From the NCBI GenBank assembly GCA_028532985.1, contig JANCIK010000003.1:2800001-2864000 (forward strand): a stretch of DNA of 64,000 nucleotides. Reading direction: 5' to 3'. Source of the DNA: Stropharia rugosoannulata (Eukaryota; Basidiomycota; Agaricomycetes; Agaricales; Strophariaceae). This document shows positions 23,344 through 33,267 of this stretch, piece after piece (the stretch's first letter is position 1; each line of letters starts with the position of its first letter). The notes below the pieces were generated by a model. The model had not been told where the DNA came from. It saw only the letters and a program-made list of their open reading frames with translations, and searched no databases. Position numbers and translations under genes: made by a program.

Positions 23344-24313
23344 CTAGTTATGCGCTGTGCGCTGTGCGCCGCTGGCAGCGACCTCTTCTCCTTTCACCAC
23401 TGACGAGTATGGGGGATAAGGTGTGTCGACAGTGTTCGCGCCGCTCTCGAGCGGTGCGGTCGACTTGGGAATGTTGTGCTCCGACGCGGGCTTGAGCTTT
23501 GACCCCGTGTCGGCGCCCTGCACGCCAGCGGTGCCCACGTACTCCTGCGCAACGCCCTTGACGTTCTCCACATGTGGTTGGACGACCTCCTTCACGCGCT
23601 CAACCTGCGGCTGCACCGTGGCCGCAACCTTGTTGTACACGCTCTCCGCCGTCGCCTCGACCGTTGCGAGGATGCCCTGTCCCTGTTGGCTGGCCTGTGC
23701 TGCCGCCTTTTCTGCCGTCGCAGTCGCCTTCTCCACCGGCGCTGCGCCTCCACCTATGGCAGTAGGCAGGTACGACTGCACCACAAAAATAAGCACGCAA
23801 GTCTATATATGTGCGTCCGGGCTATATACTCACCTGCGCTGTTCCGATTGCCGATGCGGCCAAGACCCGCGCCTGCTCGACATATCCGACAGACGCCGCC
23901 TTGACCTCTTCCACGTCATGCTTCCCCTCTGCCACAGCCGCGTTTGCTGTCCGAGACGCATTGGTCTTGAAATCGTTGACGGCTGTGGTAGGCTCGCCAG
24001 TATAGTTAGGCCCAAGCGTCTGCAAATTATGATCAGTACAATACTTGTGAATGCAGCTTGCTTGTAACTGTACGAACCTTTGCGATTGATGCAGCATGCT
24101 CCGCAGCGTCATGCTCCCTATTGGCGTTTTTCTCGACTTCATGAGCCACAGCAGAATTGGACGCGGTGCTGCGAGCTTGCGCGGCAGTCGTCTCAAGTGC
24201 GACTTGGCTATGAGATCTTGTTAGACCTCCTGTCTTCGCCTAATGACAGGACAAAAAACGTACTCCTTGCCGGTGGGTTCGGACACGTTGAAAATGTTGT
24301 TAGCTGAAGACAT
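23344..24313 (-). CDS. LEA-like amphipathic repeat protein, function unknown
   Basis: Small four-exon protein of about 240 residues. From the ATG at 24313 it reads MSSANNIFNVSEPTGKDQVA, then ARSTASNSAVAHEVEKNANR, TLGPNYTGEPTTAVNDFK, and a long Ala/Glu/Lys/Val-rich tail such as VEKATATAEKAAAQASQQG, KVAATVQPQVERVKEVVQP and HVENVKGVAQEYVG. The roughly 11-residue periodic, Ala-rich, Cys- and Trp-free composition resembles group 3 LEA proteins and apolipoprotein-like amphipathic helices, which protect membranes or proteins during desiccation or stress. No catalytic domain, signal peptide or obvious membrane segment. Intron borders (for example GGCAAGGA/gtacgt) are canonical. The LEA resemblance is by composition only; orthology to a named gene is not claimed. 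Confidence 0.75.
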
Positions 24314-25042
24314 TGTGTTTCGGTTAATTCTGCTTGGGTGGATATAAAATCCTTCACTTTTTATACTTGTCGCACTTGCGCCTCCAATGACACTTTCGAT
24401 ACCACACTGACGTCATCGACATGATTACCTATGACGTATGCCCGACGCTTAATTGAACTGCCGGGAAACTGTTGGGAAACTGCGTTATGTACTAAAATAG
24501 TAAAATCCACACATTTAATTTGCAATACTCTAAATATGACATACTTGACAGGATAAATGCTTTTGACGAGGGTGTATCGCGTGGTATATTTACACAAGAA
24601 GTAGCTAGGTTTTGTACATAGTGAGCAGGCACATCAACCTTCGTGGGAACAAAAGAAAACAAATAAAACTTAAGCTCCACATGTGCTAATGTCTTGTGAG
24701 TCCACTTCATGGTATAGAGTGACGAAACGAAACAAGAGTGACTGTGAAGGGTTGCGACAAATGATATATGCTGCAGGAACAAGTGATTGACGGGAAATGC
24801 GGGGGTGTGGTTGTGCAATCCGAGGTCGTTGAAGACAAGAAAGGCAGTCCAGAAATAACTCAAAAAGAGAGTGAGATAGAGAGGATAAAAAAAGGAAGTA
24901 GAAAGAAGAGAGTCAGGCATGAAATGTGGGCATGGGAGTTGAAAAAAAGTAGAGGATTTACAACGAGAAGTTTCTTTTCTTTGCTTATCTTCCCCATTAA
25001 TAAGCGATCTTCGACAAAGGGTGTCGACGGTAAACTCTGGGA
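24314..25042. other. Intergenic, LEA-like 5' to glycogenin 3'
   Basis: 729 bp, AT-rich, with the LEA-like promoter at the left and the glycogenin 3' UTR at the right. Open stretches here on either strand have no recognisable motif. No RNA gene seen. Confidence 0.45.
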
Positions 25043-28000
25043 TCATCGAGTCATTTCGTCTTCCCATGACCCCATTTTCAGGAATCTGGCAAGCACCTCC
25101 TCCGAACCACGCTTGAACAAATCTACACCACGCGCCGGGTCCCATACGCGCGTACCCTTGCGGAGGGGGGATAGAAGGGCGTGTCCATCTGGAGGCGACA
25201 ACGGGCCAATCGAAGATACAGGCGATCCAAGAGAAGACTCATTCGACGGCTTGCGCGCGAGAGACGAGGGCGACGCCTTCATATCAACAGTCTTCTTATG
25301 GGACGACGGGGCTACGCTCAATGGCAGTGGCCTCTCTACGTTGAAGCTTTCATTTTGGAACACAGAGGTAAGCGCATCGCCAGGCGACGTGACAGTCGGC
25401 GTAGATGCAATTGCCGATGCGGAGCGCCATTCTGGCGCCGTGGGTGCTACATATCCTTTGTTTGGTCCGATAGTGATTGAAGACGGACCGGAGGAGCGTA
25501 AGGTCGGTTTCACAGATGGACTAACACTTTTATTACCAGGTCGCGAGGCAGGAGCAATAAATTCCCTAGGCGAGCGGGCAGGCGAGCGTGGCGTCGAGGA
25601 ATGGGACGAGGCGTCAGACTTAGATCTTGGTTTCAATACAGGTCGTTGCTGTTGCACAGCAAGAGAGGTTGTATTGACAGTAAGGGGTTCACCAAGGTAA
25701 ACATCCTTGGTTGTAGTCATAGGCGCCACCACGCCCACTCCAATAGCTGGGATCCAATGCTTCTTCAATGTGACAGAGGCTCGCTTTGCGGGTTTGTCTT
25801 GACGTGCAGATGCCTGTGACGTATCGACCTGCACACCCATGCTCCGCGTCTCAACAACGGCCGTCTGAACACCGCGATTTCTATATTCCTTCTTACTACC
25901 TCTCAAAAGCGCACTAGCGGTTACTATTGAACCACGTCTTGAGCGCCTTTTGGCCGATTCACCATCGCTATCGTCATCCCATTTAACAGATGAAGAGGCA
26001 GCGGGTTCTTCATCATCTTCATCATCTGCATTATCCTCATCGTCACCGTCACGACTGCTCATTTCCCCTGTGTCATCCCATGACTTCTTCTTTGGATATG
26101 CATCGTCCTCAAAAGGGGGAGCTAACGCAGGTGGAATAACTATAGCGGGCTTAACAAGCTTGGACGCATAATGTTGAATACTTGGTATATTGTCCCAAGC
26201 GTTCGAGTATGTTAATTTCTGAGGCAATCCGTACAGTGGAGAAAGGGTCTGGCTGCGAGCAGTACTTCGCGTCTCGGGAGTGCTTGGGGAAGTTGCAGAT
26301 GTCTGACTCTGGCTGTCAGGACTTAGAAACAGGGATGGCGGCGGTGCATCAGAGTCAGGGAAGATGCGCGTGGGCATAGCCCGTCGACCTGCTTCCCATG
26401 GGAAGACTGGCTTAATCTGATTTTTGTCTGGACTTGGCGTAGCTCCCGATGTTGATTCGCCTGTCACATTGCGATAGTGACCTTGGTTGACCAAAGGTCG
26501 AGGAATAACTGGTGCAGGAGGAGGCTGGAAAAATTTACTTGCGTTTGAATTTGATGGAGAGGGATTAACATTAGTTTGATCATTTCGTCTGGAAGGAGTC
26601 AGGTCCCAAACGTTGGCGAAGTATGTATCAGTTGGAAACGCATTAGGTGCCGGAGTCGTGTTAGGCGGTGGTTCGATGGCTGGGTTCCAACTAAGCAATG
26701 GTGGAGAACGCGGCCGGGAAAGTTGATGTTCATGACTTTCGCTAGTATGCTCATGGTGGTGAGATTGGTGGTGGGGATGACAATTGTGATGACCATGTGT
26801 AGTCGATTCGTGGTGTTGCTGACTATGCTCAGAGTCCCCACGGAAAAGTAACAGACTTTCCCGCTCGCTCTCGCTAGCGTAGAAATCAGGGGTAGGTGTG
26901 GGGAACAGGGGTAAATTTGATGGTGTAGCTGGTAACGAGATCCTCTTTAGACGGGGACTAGGCGGGACCTCGTGTGGTCCGGGTGTGGGCAATGTATGCC
27001 AGCGAGTTTCCGTTTTGTGCAACGGAGCGTAACGCGGAACAGGAGTAGACAACACGTCCTCGTGATTACCGTAATTGAAGTAATCAGATTCAGAGCGTTC
27101 ACGCTCTCCCGAGTCGGAGTCGTTCCGCGGTTTATCCGTCGTCGATTGAGTAAGCACCTCTGGTTCTTTTCTGGGCCTCATTAAATCGACGCGGCCTTGG
27201 AGTGGAAGACTCTGGTAAGAACCTTCTCCGGGGCGACTGTCCGAGGTCGTCGCAGATAGCCCTTCAAGTGCCAAGCGCTTAAGCTCATCGAGGTCAAGAG
27301 CAGCAGCAAGAGCCGGTTCTGCGGACTTGACGGGTTGATCCCAAGCAGCTACGTACCGATTGACTTCAAATGGCGTTTGGGGTGTGATGGCTGGGGCATT
27401 ATAGTGGCGATCATATACGTCAAACCAACGATCAACAAGCGAAAGGTAATCGTAGGCGCGTTGGACAGAATTGGAAGAGTCTTCCTGGCGACGAGAATTC
27501 GGCATGCGATATGGAATTGAGTTCCACGGTTTATGTGGGCCAATGAAATGAATAGCCTTTATCTGGGAACCATAGCGTTCATATGCAGGGGCGTATCTAG
27601 CATGCACGTTAGCAATGATAATACCGACAAAGTGAACTACGCACGTATATGCGGCTGTTGGTGTTGTGTTGTAAGTAAAGCTAAGCCTGTTCCAGTTATC
27701 GCCGCGCCATTCGTTGAGGATACCTTGGTCACCGCCATCCCATGAAGGTTTAGAGAGCAAAAGATCGTGTAGTTGTTCGAATTTGTCCTCTCCCGGAGCC
27801 AAAACGAGTACGCCCGAGTTGAATATGTCGGGCCAACCGACATCGGGTACAGCAGAAAATTCGTGAGGAAGCGCAAATAAATGAGACATAGGACGAATTG
27901 GCAGGACATCTGCATCCAAAAATATTACTTTTGTGTATTGAATAAGGCGGAAGACATGGAGCTTGGTAAGGACAGTTGTGAGGTCGGGACGGCCTAGAAA

Positions 28001-28303
28001 GGGGCGATATGTGAATATAAACGCGCATATATGTAGGTTAGGACGCGTCTTACCAAGGAGTTTGAGGCCGGCAGCGTTGTCCTGCTCCAGAATCTCAACG
28101 CCGATAACGTGGTCGTAGGCGCCCCTGAGGCGCCGTATGGTGGCGACATCAACAGACTCTGGGGTAACAAGGCATACCGTGTGGAAGGGCAGTTCTGGCG
28201 GCGACGGCGGGTCGAGGTGGAGCTCGCGCAGAGCGGCAACCTGGGTGAGAGCGCCGGGGAGGTAGACGTCTGAGGAAACGAGGGAGACAAATGCGTAGGT
28301 CAT
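25043..28303 (-). CDS. Glycogenin-type glucosyltransferase (GT8) with long disordered C-terminus
   Basis: Self-glucosylating primer of glycogen synthesis. I chose the ATG at 28303, giving MTYAFVSLVSSDVYLPGALT as in GT8 glycogenins; open frame extends to 28423 but lacks family similarity. Catalytic motifs: LTKLHVFRLIQYTKVIFLDA with the DxD (DADVLP), FSAVPDVGWPDIFNSGVLVL, GGDQGILN and AIHFIGPHKPWN. After about residue 330 comes some 700 residues of Ser/Pro/acidic low-complexity sequence, including a His-rich tract near 26,725-26,830. The C-terminal WDPARGVDLFKRG...FLKMGSWE resembles the glycogen-synthase-binding end of fungal glycogenins. Two introns (27994-28053 and 27597-27644) are 60 and 48 nt, stop-free and in frame, so the unspliced frame is also open. 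Confidence 0.9.
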   Translation of the reverse strand: MTYAFVSLVSSDVYLPGALTQVAALRELHLDPPSPPELPFHTVCLVTPESVDVATIRRLRGAYDHVIGVEILEQDNAAGLKLLGKTRPNLHICAFIFTYRPFLGRPDLTTVLTKLHVFRLIQYTKVIFLDADVLPIRPMSHLFALPHEFSAVPDVGWPDIFNSGVLVLAPGEDKFEQLHDLLLSKPSWDGGDQGILNEWRGDNWNRLSFTYNTTPTAAYTCVVHFVGIIIANVHARYAPAYERYGSQIKAIHFIGPHKPWNSIPYRMPNSRRQEDSSNSVQRAYDYLSLVDRWFDVYDRHYNAPAITPQTPFEVNRYVAAWDQPVKSAEPALAAALDLDELKRLALEGLSATTSDSRPGEGSYQSLPLQGRVDLMRPRKEPEVLTQSTTDKPRNDSDSGERERSESDYFNYGNHEDVLSTPVPRYAPLHKTETRWHTLPTPGPHEVPPSPRLKRISLPATPSNLPLFPTPTPDFYASESERESLLLFRGDSEHSQQHHESTTHGHHNCHPHHQSHHHEHTSESHEHQLSRPRSPPLLSWNPAIEPPPNTTPAPNAFPTDTYFANVWDLTPSRRNDQTNVNPSPSNSNASKFFQPPPAPVIPRPLVNQGHYRNVTGESTSGATPSPDKNQIKPVFPWEAGRRAMPTRIFPDSDAPPPSLFLSPDSQSQTSATSPSTPETRSTARSQTLSPLYGLPQKLTYSNAWDNIPSIQHYASKLVKPAIVIPPALAPPFEDDAYPKKKSWDDTGEMSSRDGDDEDNADDEDDEEPAASSSVKWDDDSDGESAKRRSRRGSIVTASALLRGSKKEYRNRGVQTAVVETRSMGVQVDTSQASARQDKPAKRASVTLKKHWIPAIGVGVVAPMTTTKDVYLGEPLTVNTTSLAVQQQRPVLKPRSKSDASSHSSTPRSPARSPREFIAPASRPGNKSVSPSVKPTLRSSGPSSITIGPNKGYVAPTAPEWRSASAIASTPTVTSPGDALTSVFQNESFNVERPLPLSVAPSSHKKTVDMKASPSSLARKPSNESSLGSPVSSIGPLSPPDGHALLSPLRKGTRVWDPARGVDLFKRGSEEVLARFLKMGSWEDEMTR

Positions 28304-28425
28304 GGATGGGGCGCGCAGAGCGCGGCGGGTGATGAAGAGGGGACGGCACGGTCCAGCCCTGAGAGTCCTGAAAATAACGACACAACACATGCAAATACCT
28401 CTCTTGACGTCACTTCCCATCATTC
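28304..28425. promoter_or_regulatory. Compact divergent promoter (glycogenin / ADCK2-like)
   Basis: Only 122 bp separate the two start codons, so both genes must be driven from one short GC-rich segment with very short 5' leaders. No specific factor site is named. Confidence 0.55.
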
Positions 28426-30449
28426 ATGCTCGCCGCCGTGCGCGCCCTCCCCCGCGCCGCCCGCCGTCATGTCCTCTGGGCCGTCCCCCTCAGCGCCGGC
28501 GTCGCTGTCTATGCCCTGAACCGGCCTCCGCCGCCCAGCGTCCTTGCTAACCCCTCCATTATCCCCTGCTCCCGCCCGCGCACGACCATCTATTCTCCGT
28601 CAGAGTCACACCGCTCTGTTTCCTCCGCCGTCCTTGCTCTTCTGCACGACAAAGTATGGGAGCCCATCCTCACGACCAGGCGCTTCTTTTATCTTCTTTT
28701 TCTTTTTGCGCCTGTCATTTTAACGAGCCCAATGCTTCTGATCGGTAAACCTGCCAAGACACTCAATGGCGAACGGTGGGGCGCAGTCTGGTGGTACAGT
28801 TTTCTGGTGGACCGGATGGAAGCTGCAGGGCCAACCTTTATCAAGGTAAATATTTGCTCTTATTCAGTATTCAAATGCTCACCTGCTTTAGCTCTCTCAA
28901 TGGGCTGCTTCGCGCGCTGATCTCTTCCCGGCTCAGCTCTGCAAATCCTTGGGCTCACTCCATTCGCAGGGCACGCCCCACCCATTCTCCCATACTAAAA
29001 AGGTCATTGAGCGCGTTTTCCAAAGACCCTTTGACCAAGTGTTCGAGGCTTTCGACATCGACCCCATTGGTTCCGGCGCCATTGCGCAAGTATACCGTGG
29101 TACCCTCAAGCAAGATCTCATTCCCCCTTCATACCTTGGCCCTCGCCGCAGAGCAAGCCCTATTATTCTGCAGGACCCACTCCCTTCTGTTCCAACAGCT
29201 TCCGTCGCCATCAAAATCCTTCATCCACATGTCTCGAAAACTATTGCCCGCGACTTGCGCATCATGTCCTTCTTCGCCCGGTGCATCAACATGATTCCCG
29301 GAATGCAGTGGATTTCGCTTCCGGAGGAAGTTCAGGTTTTTGGTACCATGATGAACCAGCAACTTGATCTGCGTCATGAAGCCGACAACCTGTCCGTGTT
29401 CGAGTCCAATTTTGCGCCGAGAAAAGTTCCTGTCATGTTTCCCCGACCTTTAAGAGTGTTTTCAACCCAAGACATATTGGTGGAAGAGTATATGAACGCG
29501 CTTCCTCTAGAGTACTTCCTACGGAACGGGGGTGGGCCTTTTGATGACCAAATCGCCACGGTTGGACTGGACGCATTTTTGAACATGCTCTTGCTGGATA
29601 ACTTTGTTCACTCCGACCTACATCCTGGCAATATCATGATCAAATTCAGTAAGCCACCTACAACGCGTATGCTCCTGAAAAGCATATACAATGCGATTGT
29701 CCACTCGCAGCCCATGATCTCTGCAGACTACTCGGACTCGGATGAAATCGTGGCGCATCTCCGTAGCCTCATTTCATCGCCAAAGAAATGGCACGATGAG
29801 CTAGAGTCCCTCTACAAAAGCGGACACGTACCTGAGATCGTCTTTATTGACGCTGGCCTGGTGACAACCCTGGATGAGACGAACCGAACCAATTTCCTGG
29901 ATCTGTTCTGCGCAGTGGCAGAATTCGACGGATACAAGACGGGCCAGCTCATGGTTGAGCGTTCGCGCAGCCCAGAGTTGGCGATCGACACTGAGACGTT
30001 CGCGCTCAAAATGCAGCACCTCGTGTTAAGCGTGAAGCGCAAGACATTCTCGCTTGGGCAAATAAAAATATCCGACCTACTTACGGAGGTTTTGCGTAAT
30101 GTGCGCGTGCATCACGTCAAAATGGAGGGCGACTTTATCAACACTGTCATCTCAATTTTGCTTCTTGAGGGCATTGGGCGACAATTGGATCCCGGGTTGG
30201 ATTTGTTCGCAAGTGCTTTGCCCATGTTACGCAAACTCGGTGGACAAATGGCCACCCGGGAAAGCATGACAAAAGACCTGCCTAAGAGTAATTTAGGCGC
30301 ACTGCTAAAGGTTAGTTTCCTTCGCATCCGAATACCGTGTGTCAAACATATATTGATGTATTATCTAGATATGGGTGTGGGTTGAAGCACGCTCGTTTAT
30401 ATCGTCTGCCATTGTCAATGCAGATGATCTCATTAAATACGATCAGTGA
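28426..30449 (+). CDS. MCP2: ABC1/ADCK2-family mitochondrial atypical kinase (MCP2-like)
   Basis: UbiB/ABC1/ADCK atypical kinase-like protein; the family acts on mitochondrial lipid and coenzyme Q homeostasis. The N-terminus (MLAAVRALPRAARRHVLWAV) is an Arg-rich presequence followed by hydrophobic segments (FFYLLFLFAPVIL). The family-specific KxGQ-like motif is GPTFIK/LSQWAASRADLFP, across the first intron. Kinase-like motifs: GSGAIAQVYRG (Ala-rich loop), VAIKILHP (nucleotide-binding Lys), VEEYMNALPLE, HSDLHPGNIM (catalytic loop) and DAGL in place of DFG. The final exon after 30309 gives IWVWVEARSF and ends at TGA 30449. About 600 residues. The GPTFIK/LSQW form points to the ADCK2/Mcp2 branch rather than COQ8, which has KxGQ; the subfamily call is moderately sure. 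Confidence 0.88.
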
Positions 30450-30860
30450 GCTCTGGCTTTTCTTTGAATGGGGATTGTTCTGATGTCCTGGCAGATTAAG
30501 CCCAAACATATAAATAATAGACGCCCACGAATAAACATCTACACAACCCAGAGGACGGACTGACGACATAGACGATGGCTACTTTAGTAGCTACTCTCAA
30601 ATAAACCAGAAACCGGACGAAGTATTATACGACTTTCTAAATTCTGATACATAAGCGTAGTGGAGATTATCCCATGTATGAAACGATATATTACCTTGTA
30701 TAATTGTTAAAAACGTTAAACTGTTGTTGCATAATATATATATGTAGAATCAATATACACTTTTCCTGATACAACTTACAAATCCTGGTGCATACAGATA
30801 GCATATGCTTAGTACTCGAAAAGTCCGGTACTGTCACGTAGTTATAACTCAACACGAAGC
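30450..30860. other. Convergent intergenic region
   Basis: 411 bp between two stop codons, AT-rich, including a short TA repeat near 30,735-30,745. It holds both 3' UTRs. No gene seen. Confidence 0.45.
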
Positions 30861-32861
30861 TCATCGCTTTCTCGACAAACTGACACCCGCGGACGGGTAT
30901 ACCAAGACCCCGCTCTTCCAGTATATGAGGTCAACTGGTGCTCCCCGACCAAACATACTGGGGTCGAGAGATATCCAGTAAGGCATGCATCCGATATCTT
31001 TTACTTTGTTTAGAGACGCAGGGCGGCCAATTGCGATCCTGAACTCCCCTGGGCGCCCCGTAGTCCAAAGTCCCATAGGATCAGGGCCTTTGTTAGTCAA
31101 CCCGGTTCCGAAAGGCCCGGTCTGGATGGACATAAGCACATCGATGCCACGGATTCTAAGTTTCTTCAGCACCAGAGCGCCGTCTTTCATTTCGACTTCC
31201 GCCTCGTCCTCGCCGTTTATCCAGGTCCCGGCATAGTGCTTCTTGACCTCCTCTTCATGCAGCTTTGCGACTGGATCGATGAAGCGCTTCATAACTTCTT
31301 TCACTAAGGTATAGGTGTCCGCGTTTTCCCCGGTGATGAGCAGCACAAATCCGATGGCATGCTCGGGAATGAGCACAAATTCAGAGTGGTAACCTGGAAG
31401 GTTGCCGCCTGCAGGATAGTAATATAAGTATCTGTCACATAGTAGAGATTAAACGGAGATGAACTTGCCTTTGCTGTATGCCTTAACGTCATTGACAGTC
31501 ATGATCTCCCAAGGAGCCCCAACTTCTTGACCTCCCGAGCCCCATGAATGAAGGGGTCTGAGCCACTCCCGGACAACGTCTGCGGGAATTAGACTTCCGC
31601 GGGCTGTAGGCGATAGCAAGGTCTGCATCAGTTTCGCCAGATCTCCGAGAGAGCTATATTGTCCTCCAGCAGCGTCCATGACGTCTCCTAGTATGTAATC
31701 AGCCCATATGGAGTCTTTCGATGGAACAGCTAAGTGAGCGCGCAGCGATTCGTCGTCTGGGACGCGATAGAAGCTGCTTTTCAGACCTAACGGCTCGAAG
31801 ATATCTCGCTGCAGCAGCTCCTTGTGCGACTGAGGCTCAGATTCCGGGAATGCGCTGAGCTTTTTATTCGCAGCCACGTTGGTAAGACCTAAAAGCGACA
31901 TCCCATTATTGGAGTAGATCGGGTATTCGTACGGTAAATTGACTAGAGGTATAGTCGATATGGCTTTCATGAACTCCTGATAGGGAGTGTCTGTTTCGTT
32001 AGCACCGACTTCGACCTGTGCAGAAATCGGCCATTCTCCAATGTCACTGGGAGGGTAGTCGCGTCCTATACCTGTGGTGCAAAGGTTTGTGATAGGCCTT
32101 CGCGAATATTGAGATACTTATTCTAACCTGAGAGGTGGCTCGCCAGTTGACGTATAGTTATGCGTGGTCCCTGTTCTGAGTGAGAGTCAAGACCGGACAA
32201 GTGTTCTGCCCAACCATAGGACGGAGGATTGAATTCCGGTATGTATTTCTTGACAGGATCATCCCTTTTGTGTGACACCACGATGTAAAAATGGCAATCG
32301 ATTAAACCGTATGTGGACTGAAACATACCAATTCAGCACTCCTCTCTCTCTCAGAATGAGCGTTTCTAACACAGTGAACATCTTGGAAATGCTTGCAATT
32401 CTATAAATAGAATCACGATCGACCCTATGTGCGGAGTCAGAAGCAGTTTCGTTAGCCTTCAGGACTCCATATCCTCCTTCGAAGATAGGTCCAGCAGGGG
32501 TGACTATGGAAAGAGCAATGCTATCGATATCATCTTTCGACACTCTGTCTGCTAGGTATTTAGCTATGTCCTCGGAGGCCTTTTGCATGCGGTCATTAGA
32601 CGGTCGGGGTGGGTGATATGCAAAGAGGTTGGGAGCCGGCGCAGAGCAAGTAACTTTAGGTCCGAAAGGCCACGGAAAAGCAGATATTTCAACTTGAGAA
32701 AATTTGACGAAGCCTTGCAAGTCAACTAAGGCGGACAGAGTGCAGGTGAGAGCAAGTAAACCAGCCACTTTCAAGCAGCCTAGTGAGCGGCAACGCGCCT
32801 TGTGCTGCACTGGGGCCGAACACGATGATGACGGAAGCTGTAAAGATTCAATTCTGCCCAT
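30861..32861 (-). CDS. Beta-lactamase-fold serine hydrolase with N-terminal membrane anchor
   Basis: Class C beta-lactamase/penicillin-binding-protein-fold hydrolase of the fungal esterase/transpeptidase-like group. The ATG at 32861 gives MGRIESLQLPSSSCSAPV, then a hydrophobic segment (VAGLLALTCTLSALVDL) that is probably a signal anchor. Catalytic features: YRIASISKMFTVLETLIL with the SxxK nucleophile and Lys, GPRITIRQLASHLSG, the YxN-type YSNNGMSLLGL, and a late GNLPGYHSEF in the place of the third motif. A C-terminal lipocalin-like part (KKHYAGTWINGEDEAEVEMK) ends SLSRKR. One intron (31409-31468) has a GC donor. Natural substrate unknown; such fungal enzymes are not antibiotic resistance genes as a rule. 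Divergent from REV7. Confidence 0.85.
31409..31468 (-). other. GC-AG intron
   Basis: 60-nt intron of the hydrolase gene with donor AAAG/GCAAGT and acceptor CTGCAG; splicing here gives AYSKGGNLPGYH in frame. Confidence 0.75.
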
Positions 32862-33267
32862 GGTGTGTGATCCAAGCAAGGCGTTAAAAGATGTCGTCCA
32901 GAGTGTACTAGTCACTGTCAGGAAGTGACGGCACCAAGTGGGCTTGGAGTAGGCCCTTTGTCGGGCTCTATATACTCTATGTATGGCAAGTCCGGGCCGG
33001 TGAGCTTATAGCCTGTGCGACTTGAACACTGCGGTCGATAAACTCGTGTCTCGTCTTGATCTCGTCCCTTCTGCACACTTGGCAACACGAAATACTTAAG
33101 CCGTTCTCTTACACGTAGCACTATCCGAGTCGACTTCTTCAATCAAGTCCAGGTCGAGCCCTTGCATATAGTCCAAAATACCATTGAGCCAACGCGATTA
33201 GAAACGGTTTGAACATTCGACCCAGATCTCTCATTGCCCTCAATACCAAGCGCTTAACGATTAATAT
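32862..33267. other. Divergent intergenic region (hydrolase / REV7)
   Basis: 406 bp between divergent starts; presumably both promoters. No other feature seen. Confidence 0.45.

Noticed and set aside
24768..25700. 310-codon plus-strand gene
   Set aside because: It lies mostly antisense to the glycogenin C-terminus, has no recognisable domain, and reflects codon composition.
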